Positions 8,193-16,706 of a stretch of DNA of 64,000 nt are shown in pieces. The position numbers were made by a program, and so were the translations under genes. Origin of the DNA: a virus. Position 1 is the stretch's first letter, and the number at the start of each line of letters is the position of its first letter. Under the pieces are notes generated by a model. The model made no database searches. It had not been told where the DNA came from and saw nothing but the letters and a program-made list of their open reading frames with translations. The stretch lies in IMG/VR virus record IMGVR_UViG_3300030098_005028, positions 57,268 to 121,267 of that record. One strand, 5' to 3'.

Positions 8193-8939
8193 TTAAGTTG
8201 ATTGAGAGGATTCCTTTTGCAATCTAATTCTATCCCTTATCTTTTCCCAGTTTTTGTGCCATATTTCTGAAGGCACTGTATCTGATGCATTGAATCCTGT
8301 TACAGAATATGTTGACAACGGAACAGGTATATGTATAGCAACAAATTTACTTGTAATTCTTAGCCACAAGTCCCAGTCTTCGGCTGTCCTCATAGACTCA
8401 TCATAAAGACCAACTTGATCTAATGCCTTTTTATTTATAAGAGGAGTATTGGAGATGATGCACTCCTTCTCTATTTCCTCTCTACTGTATGGTCTTCTTA
8501 GTTCGAGCATCTGCGTATTATTCTCTATGTTTTGAATTAATACATCAGCATATACAAGACCTATGTTAGAAATGTCTTCTTTAATTATTTCTACAGACAT
8601 ACTAATCTTATTTGGAAGATAAGTGTCATCTGCATCCAGCATGCAAAAGAAGTCAGTTTCATTCCAAAATTTTTGTATTGCTACATTCCTTGCGGCAGAT
8701 GGGCCTGTAGGAAATGTATTGTATATAGCGTCTATACCTATCTCTTCAGACATTGATTCTATTTTTTGTTTAGAACCATCAGTAGATCCATCATCTACTA
8801 CGACAACACGTTTATTTCCATAGTCTTGATCTAGAACACTTTGAACTGCACGCTCAACATACATTTCGTGATTGTGACATGGAATTACAACTGTTACGCT
8901 TGGAGTACTTGTTCCAGATTTCTTACCAAGTGTTTGCAT
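8193..8939 (-). CDS. Glycosyltransferase family 2
   Basis: The 248-residue protein is a classical GT2 domain. VTVVIPCHNHEMYVERAVQS opens the fold, VVVVDDGSTDGS holds the nucleotide-binding aspartates, and FCMLDADDTYLP supplies the DxD. A later MRTAEDWDLWLRI matches the ED/W catalytic-base block of the family. The C-terminus is short, without membrane segments. It overlaps the upstream Cys-rich protein by 46 bases. Confidence 0.88.
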   Translation of the reverse strand: MQTLGKKSGTSTPSVTVVIPCHNHEMYVERAVQSVLDQDYGNKRVVVVDDGSTDGSKQKIESMSEEIGIDAIYNTFPTGPSAARNVAIQKFWNETDFFCMLDADDTYLPNKISMSVEIIKEDISNIGLVYADVLIQNIENNTQMLELRRPYSREEIEKECIISNTPLINKKALDQVGLYDESMRTAEDWDLWLRITSKFVAIHIPVPLSTYSVTGFNASDTVPSEIWHKNWEKIRDRIRLQKESSQST

Positions 8940-9781
8940 CCTTGACTCTCCGAAATTCTCTTTATTTTGTCAATAAATAATTCTTCTCTTTCCTCTTCCG
9001 TGTCCAAATTTCCACCAGTCATTTTGTAGGCTTTCGTCTGGTACACGTCTCCATTTCCCTCATCTCCTTCTATGGCTAATATCTGTTCAAGATCATCAAC
9101 TATCGCTGTGTTTATTTTTGAGTAGAAATCTTTTATTGGTATATGTCCAGCATCAAATACGCTTATATAACCAAAGAAATTAGCATTAACCTTATTAGCG
9201 GCAATATTAACGCAAAGTCCTCTTGTTAGTGATTTATCATTTATATGTTCGATTGAAAAACTTATGTTAAATCTATTACAAAGTCTTTTTAATCCTATTG
9301 GCTGTATAGAAGAATTGTTGTTGATAAATGTTACATGTTTAGGTTGAAGGTCTTGTTCTAATACAGATATCAATGTTTCTTCAACATCTTCCATATCATT
9401 ACTTTCGCTGATATAAATTATGCATTTGAATTTTATTTTTGACTCTCTTCTTACTGCGAAGACTGGGTCTTTATGTACGTTGGCCCAGTCCTCGTTTCTC
9501 CAAAAAACACAATATCTGTCACGAATGACAAAGAACTCATTTCCTTGGTCATCATAGCAGTCATCAACAACGACACCCTTATCTTTGAACTTTTGTATTC
9601 TTCCTAACTCACAAGAAGTTTGTGTGTTTTCCTCATAAACTGCGAAAATGCAATTTCTGCACACCGTCTCTGGCGTTTCGGCTTCAGGTGAGAGATGAGA
9701 TTCTTGCTTTAATGTTTTGTCTAAGAAAGCATCGGGCGGCTCTGCAAATTCATTGGAAAGACGATCATTATCTTCTGACAT
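8894..9781 (-). CDS. Cys-rich N-terminal domain fused to degenerate GT2-like domain
   Basis: The 295-residue protein has a probable metal-binding N-terminal module, with CRNCIF near residue 41 and further cysteines in TSCELG, DDCYDD and RYCVFW. A GT-A-like half follows: FKCIIYISESNDMEDVEETL, then HVTFINNNSSI. The usual DxD block is not obvious; FFGYISVFDAGHI is the nearest candidate. It may be an inactive or specialised glycosyltransferase, or a scaffold for the cassette. It is flanked by a GT2 and a methyltransferase-like fragment. Confidence 0.55.
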   Translation of the reverse strand: MSEDNDRLSNEFAEPPDAFLDKTLKQESHLSPEAETPETVCRNCIFAVYEENTQTSCELGRIQKFKDKGVVVDDCYDDQGNEFFVIRDRYCVFWRNEDWANVHKDPVFAVRRESKIKFKCIIYISESNDMEDVEETLISVLEQDLQPKHVTFINNNSSIQPIGLKRLCNRFNISFSIEHINDKSLTRGLCVNIAANKVNANFFGYISVFDAGHIPIKDFYSKINTAIVDDLEQILAIEGDEGNGDVYQTKAYKMTGGNLDTEEEREELFIDKIKRISESQGCKHLVRNLEQVLQA

Positions 9782-10242
9782 TATGGTCTTTGTCCCTCTA
9801 CTAATAACTTATGTTCAAAAGTCTGTTTTTTAATTATCTTTAACCCATGTGTTGACTCTAGATAATGAGCTAAACTAATTACAGTGATAGCGTTTTTTCT
9901 GATAAACGGTTCTTCTTCACCATATAGCATAGAATTTATGTCTGCTATACTAATGTCGTGTTCATAAAAAGACTTGCATATAGAATGTGAGTCAGCAGCA
10001 CCAATAATTATTTTTCCACCATGTCTAAGTTTGCTGACCCAATGGTCTATTATACCTAACACTTCATTTTTACAGAAAAAATTTATAACATCTAATGCTA
10101 ATATTTCAGAAGCTTCTGCGTCGTCAATGAATTCTGTCAAGTCTGTCATGTTTCCATGATGACAACCTTCAGAAGCACCTAAATGGTTTACATTCAAATA
10201 TCCACTGAGTGGTGCGCCTCCATATAATAAGTTAACCTTCAT
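9781..10242 (-). CDS. Truncated methyltransferase-like protein
   Basis: The 153-residue protein corresponds to the second half of a small class I methyltransferase fold. LALDVINFFCKNEV and WVSKLRHGGKIIIGA fit the motif IV strand and the post-IV loop seen in glycan-cluster methyltransferases. A glycine-rich motif I is not visible; the N-terminus MKVNLLYGGAPLSGYLNV takes its place, as in some predicted SAM-dependent methyltransferases of polysaccharide loci. Activity is doubtful. Its stop and the next start meet in a tight overlap. Confidence 0.5.
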   Translation of the reverse strand: MKVNLLYGGAPLSGYLNVNHLGASEGCHHGNMTDLTEFIDDAEASEILALDVINFFCKNEVLGIIDHWVSKLRHGGKIIIGAADSHSICKSFYEHDISIADINSMLYGEEEPFIRKNAITVISLAHYLESTHGLKIIKKQTFEHKLLVEGQRP

Positions 10243-11257
10243 CTGATGCTTCCTCGAATAGTATATTCCAATTTGTTAAAAATTTGTCTAAAGAAAATCT
10301 TTCTTCTATTGTTTTTCTCGCCGCTTCACCCATTTTTTTTGCTAAAGAATCATTTAAAAGAAGTTCTTGTGTGTACTGACGAAGATCCATTGGGTCATTA
10401 GACAGAAATCCATTCACTCCATGTTCTATAATTTCTGGAATCATACAATTATTTGTAGAGACTATAGCACATCCGCAAGACATCGCCTCTAACATAGATG
10501 TAGGTATTGGTGATGCTGTAGACGTATTTAGATAAACTCTTGAGTTATCGTAAACAGAAGCCAGTTCTTTAGTATCAGTAGCAGGTTTTGATATTCCGGG
10601 ATTGTCACCAATAACTTTGACGGGAACGACTTGATTATGAGGAAAGCCAGTAGCGGTTCTCCATAGCGTAAACCCACAGCACCAGTCTCTGTTAGCCCAA
10701 TCATTAACAACTGACAGGGCAACCTTTTCCCTGTCTAATATATCTGTAGAGCATTTAAAAACATCCATATCAATTCCATGATGGATAACATGATATGGGT
10801 TTTCCCACTCCCATGCTTGCCTATTGTATTCTGAAATATACACATTGTAGTCAGCAATCATCTTTTTGCTCTCTGTCAATGCATCTTGATGCAAGGGGTT
10901 TGCTGTAGTCGTAGTGGTATGTTCTATATTGATAAGAGAACAGCCTATCTGTCTGGCTAGATCTTGTCCTACCCAAAATTGTCCATACTTATTCTGACTA
11001 AGGACAAGGTCTATATCTATGTACGAAGGAACTTCTATATTATCTGGATTAGAATATATGATATGGTAGTTGCTTGGAATTTCCGCATACTGTTCATTCC
11101 AGTTTCCTTTTGTAAAGTCTTTTATTGCGAGAGAATAGAAGTTATGGCCTGTCTTACATAAGTTGCTTTCATATCTCTCATGAGTAGGAAAAGTTATTAT
11201 GTTTAGAGGTTCGCCTTTTTCTCTAGTCGCTTTTCTAAGTAATGTTCTTAATAGCAT
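10232..11257 (-). CDS. Glycosyltransferase family 4-like
   Basis: The 341-residue protein has a GT-B C-terminal half with PTSMLEAMSCGCAIVSTNNC and EIIEHGVNGFLSNDP. This is the ExxAxGxP(V/I)xxxxxxG.(P/E) donor-binding block of GT4 enzymes. The N-terminal domain has a HTTTTTANPL segment near the active cleft. It overlaps a second GT4 gene upstream by 23 bases, and three consecutive GT4 genes form a tandem set from 10.2 to 14.0 kb. Confidence 0.82.
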   Translation of the reverse strand: MLLRTLLRKATREKGEPLNIITFPTHERYESNLCKTGHNFYSLAIKDFTKGNWNEQYAEIPSNYHIIYSNPDNIEVPSYIDIDLVLSQNKYGQFWVGQDLARQIGCSLINIEHTTTTTANPLHQDALTESKKMIADYNVYISEYNRQAWEWENPYHVIHHGIDMDVFKCSTDILDREKVALSVVNDWANRDWCCGFTLWRTATGFPHNQVVPVKVIGDNPGISKPATDTKELASVYDNSRVYLNTSTASPIPTSMLEAMSCGCAIVSTNNCMIPEIIEHGVNGFLSNDPMDLRQYTQELLLNDSLAKKMGEAARKTIEERFSLDKFLTNWNILFEEASDEG

Positions 11258-12362
11258 CTTTCATTTCTTTCCCAACATTGCTCAACGAAAAATCATAAGC
11301 CCTATTAATTCCAGAATCAGACTTGCTTTTCCTTTTTTCATGATCTTTGTATGCTTCTCTCATGCATCTCATCAAGTCAAGAACATCAATGTTCCACCAG
11401 TTCTCTCTGGCAGAAAACATTGAAGGAAGAGAGCTATTACTCATTCCAAAAACAGGTTCTTGATTATTCTTGACAAGCCATCCATTACTGTCGTCGATAA
11501 ATTCAGTCATCCCGCCTACATTATTAACGATAGGTGTATTTCCCATAGCCATTGCATCAAAAGCAGGCATGCACCATCCTTCACCAAAAGACGGCATTAC
11601 AAAACAGTCACATGTCTGATGAACAACCATCATCATTTCCTGACTAAGATTTTGACAGAGAATGAGTTCTTGCTTATAGTCATTTTTGTTTTTATATATT
11701 TTAAGTTCTGTTTTAACTGTGTCACACATTTCCTGTACTTTTTGCGAGCATTCAGCGTCTGACATTCCCGAAAGATTCGCCTTTATTAACAGGTGTACAT
11801 TTTCAGAAGGAGCAAACTCTAAATGAAAAGCCTTGAGCAAAGCTACTAGATTTTTTCTTCGTGTTACTTCACCAACAAAGTAGAAAACAAAATTGTCTTT
11901 TAGTTCTGGTAACTGTTGATATAAGTTGTCATATTCTTTTTCATAAACAGAAGTGTCTACTGGAACATGAAACTTTCTAATTGGAATATTAACTCCACTG
12001 GATTCAGAAACTTTTCTTGATTGAAAGTTTGCTACCCAAGCTTCATCTAAGAGATTTATCTTTTCTACCCATCCAGATCTTTTTATGCTACTAGTCTCAG
12101 TAAAATACAATCCGACGTTCTTCAACTTGCCGTGATATTCCATCTGGTAAGGAAGTATATTTTGAATTACTAATTCACATCCACTGATATCTTTCTTCTC
12201 AAGCTCAAGTATTCTTTCTGGAACATCTGCTTGGTTGTTATTCAGTTTTATATGTCTAGGAACAACATCAACATTTGCAGCATCCAAAGCTAGTATGTAA
12301 TTTTGGGCTGCGTTTCCCCACCCTGTTCCGTCTCTATAGACTCCAACAAATAAAGTTTTCAT
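11235..12362 (-). CDS. Glycosyltransferase family 4
   Basis: The 375-residue protein has FYFVGEVTRRKNLVALLKAF, the start of the C-terminal nucleotide-binding domain with the usual R/K-K-N pair. MPSFGEGWCMPAFDAMAMGN followed by GGMTEFI is the canonical EGxGxPxxEAMAxG donor site. The N-terminal KTLFVGVYRDGTGWGNAAQN has the glycine-rich acceptor loop. Retaining sugar transfer in the cytosol is the expected role; sugars are unknown. Confidence 0.87.
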   Translation of the reverse strand: MKTLFVGVYRDGTGWGNAAQNYILALDAANVDVVPRHIKLNNNQADVPERILELEKKDISGCELVIQNILPYQMEYHGKLKNVGLYFTETSSIKRSGWVEKINLLDEAWVANFQSRKVSESSGVNIPIRKFHVPVDTSVYEKEYDNLYQQLPELKDNFVFYFVGEVTRRKNLVALLKAFHLEFAPSENVHLLIKANLSGMSDAECSQKVQEMCDTVKTELKIYKNKNDYKQELILCQNLSQEMMMVVHQTCDCFVMPSFGEGWCMPAFDAMAMGNTPIVNNVGGMTEFIDDSNGWLVKNNQEPVFGMSNSSLPSMFSARENWWNIDVLDLMRCMREAYKDHEKRKSKSDSGINRAYDFSLSNVGKEMKDAIKNIT

Positions 12363-14047
12363 TTTGGATCAGCGGCCTTTATAAATTCTGGAACATAATC
12401 ACTAGGATTTGTTCTGATATGCTCCCAATAGTTATTTACTTCACACATTTCTTGGCAGAATTCAATCACCTCTTTAGATGTATAAGGAACTTGCGACCTT
12501 CTTCTCTCAGCAAATGCCGAAGATTCATCTAAATTGTATGCACCATTGATTGGAGAAACAGAGAATCCTATGTTGAGGTCTCTAAGCATCCTTTGACATA
12601 GATAGCTATCTTTCTTACCTACGTCTCCCCATATATTGCATATGCACCATTCAACAAAGTCTTTCTTAGACAAGTTAGTAGGAATTTCTTGCTGTGGATT
12701 ATGTGTTCTTGCAGGAGAGTCCCAAGTCTGGTCATGAGGAACTATCTCTACAGTATCAAAGTGGTCTTCCCATTTTTTTGCTGTTTTGTCCCAGTCGTAT
12801 CTATCTGTTGCGCATTTGTAAGTATTCTTGGAAATACTATCTCTTTCTTCTTTACTTTTTGAAAGTAGAGAATACAACTTTGTAATGAAATCTTCTTCTA
12901 TTGGGTATGCTCTGTATGTGTGGGTCTCATATTCTCTGAACATAGTGCAGTCGATAGGCACGCCTCCTACATTTCTTACCACAGATGACATTGCAGAATA
13001 ATCAACAGACATAACTGGCACGCCACAAAAAGCAGCTTCAACTTGTGGCATACCAAAGCCTTCACATATGCTGTACTGAACATAGACATCAAAACAGTTA
13101 ATAATGTTTGCTAACTGCGAAGATGATATTCCTCCTTGAGTAGAAGGCATAAAAGCTGAAATATTACCCGTTGGAGGACAGACGGTTCTTCCTCCTTTAA
13201 AGAATGAAGGGAATGTATACTCACAATCTTTACAGTCGTAAGTCACAAGCACTTTACTACCAACTCCTGATTCCCTTATTAATCTAGGAATGTCCCATCC
13301 TAAGTCTGGATAGGTTGTGTGCATGTAAAGATAAGTCTTCTCTCCAATCTCAGGGTATCGTTTCACAAACTCTGCAAATGCCTGAAGAAGCTCTGGGTAT
13401 AGTTTTCTTTTTTGATTCCTCATGACGGTTCCAATGATGAAAATATCATCTTCAAAACCCATTTCTTTACGAAATTTTTTCCTATCTTGTGGCGGCTTAA
13501 ATATTTTTCTATCTGCCGCTGGAGAGCATATGTCTAATACCTCAATTAGGCCATTGGTCTCTTCCTCTAAAACTTCTTTTCCATATTCAGAATATGTGAA
13601 CACGGCATCAGCATCCATATAGGTAGCAAGCCATTCTTCTTGGTTTGGCGCTGAGTCTATAGTAGGCATAATTACCCAATGATAAAAAGGTCTAAAAGGA
13701 GACCTTTGCTCAAACTCCATCATCCACCAGTCACGAATATCGCAAACTATGTCTGGCTTAAAGTTCAGACAGACATCTTCAAACCTCCAAGCCCCAAATT
13801 GATTCAATGCATTAGACATGTACTGTTGGTGTGCGACAGTATCATTTTCATGAGGAGCATTCCCATAAAACTTCCAAGGAATACCTGCTCTTCTTTTGTC
13901 GTCATAAGTTGAATAACAGGCGAACTCAGCAAGTTCGTATTTTCCAGTAGCATACAGTCTGGACATAACCTCCTTCGTATAGATGGAGTATCCAGTATGC
14001 ATGAAAGATGCTTCTGTACAAAAAAGAATTCTAGGTTTTCTATTCAT
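12359..14047 (-). CDS. Glycosyltransferase family 4, extended C-terminus
   Basis: The 562-residue protein is a GT4 enzyme with a long tail. RILFCTEASFMHTGYSIYTK forms the N-terminal glycine/serine loop, IIGTVMRNQKRKLYPELLQA starts the second domain, and SICEGFGMPQVEAAFCGVPV is the donor-binding block. About 120 residues beyond the GT core (from roughly 440) have no recognised family. I take the ATG at 14047, which begins MNRKPRILF and overlaps the SSB-like stop by eight bases; an upstream TTG would add nine residues inside that gene. Confidence 0.84.
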   Translation of the reverse strand: MNRKPRILFCTEASFMHTGYSIYTKEVMSRLYATGKYELAEFACYSTYDDKRRAGIPWKFYGNAPHENDTVAHQQYMSNALNQFGAWRFEDVCLNFKPDIVCDIRDWWMMEFEQRSPFRPFYHWVIMPTIDSAPNQEEWLATYMDADAVFTYSEYGKEVLEEETNGLIEVLDICSPAADRKIFKPPQDRKKFRKEMGFEDDIFIIGTVMRNQKRKLYPELLQAFAEFVKRYPEIGEKTYLYMHTTYPDLGWDIPRLIRESGVGSKVLVTYDCKDCEYTFPSFFKGGRTVCPPTGNISAFMPSTQGGISSSQLANIINCFDVYVQYSICEGFGMPQVEAAFCGVPVMSVDYSAMSSVVRNVGGVPIDCTMFREYETHTYRAYPIEEDFITKLYSLLSKSKEERDSISKNTYKCATDRYDWDKTAKKWEDHFDTVEIVPHDQTWDSPARTHNPQQEIPTNLSKKDFVEWCICNIWGDVGKKDSYLCQRMLRDLNIGFSVSPINGAYNLDESSAFAERRRSQVPYTSKEVIEFCQEMCEVNNYWEHIRTNPSDYVPEFIKAADPK

Positions 14048-14387
14048 TAAGATCTTGCCACTGAGGGTATTCAAATTCGTTTACTCTAAATCTGACTTTT
14101 TGTGTTTTGTGTCCATCGTCATCAGTATAAGTATCTACTTTTGCAGAACTATGGACAGCAATCCAGTCTCCAACATCAAAGCTGTCAAAGATTCTTTGGC
14201 CACCAGAATCCCAAGCCTCAAAGTCTAAATAACTTTTGCGTGTGCCTGCTTCTCCGTTTTTCTTTTCAAATTTTCTCCCAACTTCGAGAGTAAAATTAAT
14301 TACTGGAACACTTCTTCCGTCTTTTCTTTCAACAACTTTGCGAAGTATTGGCCTAGCAATTTTTCCAACAAAATGACATTTGTTCAT
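14040..14387 (-). CDS. SSB-like OB-fold protein
   Basis: The 115-residue protein matches the OB-fold of single-stranded-DNA-binding proteins: MNKCHFVGKIARPI, VINFTLEVGRKFEK, SYLDFEAWDSGGQRI, then VGDWIAVHSSAKVDTY. These are the SSB strand order and the W-containing strand. It lacks the acidic tail with a terminal phenylalanine that recruits partners in canonical SSB; the second SSB at 56.9 kb has that tail. It lies directly downstream of the Pol III C-terminal half and behind its own extended -10 promoter, so a specialised replication or recombination role is plausible. Confidence 0.72.
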   Translation of the reverse strand: MNKCHFVGKIARPILRKVVERKDGRSVPVINFTLEVGRKFEKKNGEAGTRKSYLDFEAWDSGGQRIFDSFDVGDWIAVHSSAKVDTYTDDDGHKTQKVRFRVNEFEYPQWQDLNE

Positions 14388-14424
14388 GAATACACCCTTA
14401 CCTAAAATAAAACTAAATACTCAA

Positions 14425-14433
14425 ATTATAACA
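14425..14433 (-). promoter_or_regulatory. Extended -10 promoter upstream of SSB-like gene
   Basis: On the minus strand the 62-base gap reads TGTTATAAT, a perfect TATAAT box with the TGn extension. No convincing -35 hexamer lies 16-18 bases upstream, as is usual for extended -10 promoters. It would transcribe the SSB-like gene and the glycan genes beyond it. Confidence 0.6.
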
Positions 14434-14449
14434 AGACATAAAGAATGTC

Positions 14450-16033
14450 CTAGATTTGCGTAACCTCTTTTACAACAAGGCCGTTTCTTTTCTTGTCTCT
14501 CTCGCCTTGAATTAAAACCGTATTTCCTTCTTGCAGTAGGCCTTGATATTCAGACCATTCTTCAGGAAAGCATACTACACTGTCAACAACGCATGAACCA
14601 TCAGAAATAGACATAAATGCCATCTTAGATCCGGGATTCTTGCCGTTTTTTGTGGTTATCTCATTTGATCTAACAATTTCTACGCCCATAACAATGTAAC
14701 CAGACTTGCCATCCAAAAATTCTTTGCAGGTAGTATTAGACTCTACAGATTTTTCGCAAGCATCAACCTTGTTGCAAGTAATAGATATTCCGAGATGCTT
14801 CTTTTCATTCCAAGCAATCTGTCCTGCGCTATCATCAAGACTATGTGGAGGATTGTCTAAAACTTTAATCAAGTCATTCAGAACATCTACACGCTTGTAA
14901 TTGCTACATCCCCCACCCTGCTTCTTTGGAAAGGCACATGCACCAAGAGCATCTTTCAGAGTGTCCCATTTTTCTCCCTGCATCCATTCTCTTTCCTTGT
15001 CCGTCAACTTACCCCAAATCTCAATCTCATAAAGCATTCTGTTTCTTGACACACCAAAACAATCCATAGCACCAGAGCAAATCATTGCCTGATTTGCCAT
15101 AGAGTTTATTTTTTTTGAGTGATGAATTAAGAATGTTATCCAATCCAAATTTTCTAAGTTATCTACAGATGAGAAATTTTCTATTATCTTTTCAACGGCT
15201 GATTCGCCTACGCCTTTTATGTCAGATAAACCAAAATATATATGGTTGTCTTTTATGTAAAATGTTTTCTTCTGATGTTTGATGTTAGGTGTTCTAACTT
15301 CTATTTCGCTTATTTTTGCATCAGATACAAGTTCATATATTTCTTCATGACTATTTTGCTTCCAAGCAGAACCTATAAGGTATGAACAAAAGAATTCGAC
15401 AGGAAAATGTGCTTTGCAGTATGCAGACCAATAGGCATTTTTTGCATAACTAACAGCATGAGACTTGTTGAAAGAATATCTTTGAGATTCTCTAATCCAG
15501 CCGAATATTTCCTTTGCTTCTTCTTTAGATACTAATCCTTTGCTATCGCATCCCTTTAGAAATTGCCCTTCTACTTTGGACATAACATCGGCTTTTTTCT
15601 TTCCAATCGCTTTCCTTAAAACATCTGCCTCTTGAAGGCTGAACCCTGCTAAAGATTGTGCTATCTGCATGGCCTGTTCTTGATATACCAAAACGCCATA
15701 GGTTTTATTCAATATTGGTTCTAACGACTCATGAAAATACTCTATGCTCTCAAGACCAGCTTTACGATCAACATAACGCTGAGTCATGCTTTTAGGTGGA
15801 TTTCCACTTACTGCCCTGAGACATCCCGGTCTAATAAGGCTTACGAGTGCCGCTAAATCTTCAATGCTGTTTGGCTTTAACCTTTTTGACCATTCTTTTC
15901 CAAGCTGGCTTTCTAGCTGAAAGACACCTTTTGTTGCGCCTTCATGAAAAAGCTTCCAAGTAGCAGGGCATTCCAAATTTATCTTATAGAAGTCAATAGT
16001 GCCTTCTAAAACACAACCGCAATCAAAATTAAT
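14450..16033 (-). CDS. dnaE: DNA polymerase III alpha subunit, C-terminal half (fingers to OB domain)
   Basis: The 527-residue protein contains the part of DnaE that follows the palm. TKGVFQLESQLG, PGCLRAVSGNPP, LVYQEQAMQIAQ, VLRKAIGKKKADVMSKVE and RYSFNKSHAVSYA are all diagnostic. A helix-hairpin-helix block (DIKGVGESAVEKI) and an OB domain (AFMSISDGSCVVDS) follow. It ends after the OB fold, so the tau-binding tail is missing. The three catalytic aspartates lie in the other gene; neither piece can work alone. The ATG at 16033 overlaps the exonuclease stop by five bases, which gives translational coupling. Confidence 0.9.
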   Translation of the reverse strand: MNFDCGCVLEGTIDFYKINLECPATWKLFHEGATKGVFQLESQLGKEWSKRLKPNSIEDLAALVSLIRPGCLRAVSGNPPKSMTQRYVDRKAGLESIEYFHESLEPILNKTYGVLVYQEQAMQIAQSLAGFSLQEADVLRKAIGKKKADVMSKVEGQFLKGCDSKGLVSKEEAKEIFGWIRESQRYSFNKSHAVSYAKNAYWSAYCKAHFPVEFFCSYLIGSAWKQNSHEEIYELVSDAKISEIEVRTPNIKHQKKTFYIKDNHIYFGLSDIKGVGESAVEKIIENFSSVDNLENLDWITFLIHHSKKINSMANQAMICSGAMDCFGVSRNRMLYEIEIWGKLTDKEREWMQGEKWDTLKDALGACAFPKKQGGGCSNYKRVDVLNDLIKVLDNPPHSLDDSAGQIAWNEKKHLGISITCNKVDACEKSVESNTTCKEFLDGKSGYIVMGVEIVRSNEITTKNGKNPGSKMAFMSISDGSCVVDSVVCFPEEWSEYQGLLQEGNTVLIQGERDKKRNGLVVKEVTQI

Positions 16034-16706
16034 CATCTGAAAAAGAGCCTTCCATTTTAAGACGAGCTTCTTTTCCATCACTACCAGTCAAGTTTCTCTG
16101 CATTTGAAGAAGCCTGATGATTATTCTTGCTGTATTCATTACGTCTTGTAATGCGTCATGTGCATTCTCAATATCTGCTTTTGCAAATCCCAGCCACTCA
16201 CAAACTGAAGTTAACTTCAATGATTTAAGATTCGGATTGTTTTCAGTCCAAAACCACATATGGTGCATAAGATCAAATTTGTGTATAGGATTAAATAATT
16301 TTTGTTGTCCTCTGTTATCATTATACGGGCCGTATTTTTTGCAGTATCTATCTACAATTATCATGTCGTATCCAAGAATATTATATCCAGCAGGAATAGG
16401 TGCCATATAAGTACCTATATTTCCTTTAGATTTGTTATGCTTGTTTACCCAGTCTACAAATTGGCCCCATACAATTTTTATATCTGGCGCTTGCTCAAGC
16501 TGTTCTAATGTAAAGCCCGTAACCTCCAATGCTCCTTGTTCTACCCTATCTAAATTTTCTGGTCTCGCCATAGATTCAAATGTGTCTATTATTTTCAGAT
16601 CCCACCTATTGATAATGCAAGCTCCGATTTGTGTTATTTCACATTCGTTAGGGTTTGCGCCTCCCGTTTCAAAGTCAAAGACGCAAATTTGGTTATAGGT
16701 TCCCAT
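16029..16706 (-). CDS. DnaQ-like 3'-5' exonuclease (DEDDh)
   Basis: The 225-residue protein has Exo I VFDFETGG with the first D/E pair, ExoII LGYDMIIVDRYCKK, and Exo III NAHDALQDV with the H-x4-D of the DEDDh group. This is the proofreading epsilon family of Pol III. It lies between and overlaps both halves of Pol III alpha (14 and 5 bases), so it is most likely the replicative proofreader produced in equal amount with them. No clamp-binding motif was recognised. Confidence 0.88.
   Translation of the reverse strand: MGTYNQICVFDFETGGANPNECEITQIGACIINRWDLKIIDTFESMARPENLDRVEQGALEVTGFTLEQLEQAPDIKIVWGQFVDWVNKHNKSKGNIGTYMAPIPAGYNILGYDMIIVDRYCKKYGPYNDNRGQQKLFNPIHKFDLMHHMWFWTENNPNLKSLKLTSVCEWLGFAKADIENAHDALQDVMNTARIIIRLLQMQRNLTGSDGKEARLKMEGSFSDD

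Noticed and set aside
12359-14074. TTG start nine codons upstream for the GT4 gene
   Set aside because: It lies inside the SSB-like gene without a ribosome site, whereas the ATG at 14047 gives the short overlap usual here.
16029-16706. Homing endonuclease or intein explanation for the interruption of Pol III alpha
   Set aside because: The intervening protein is a DEDDh exonuclease with all three motifs. No HNH, GIY-YIG or LAGLIDADG motif and no intein splice-junction residues are visible.
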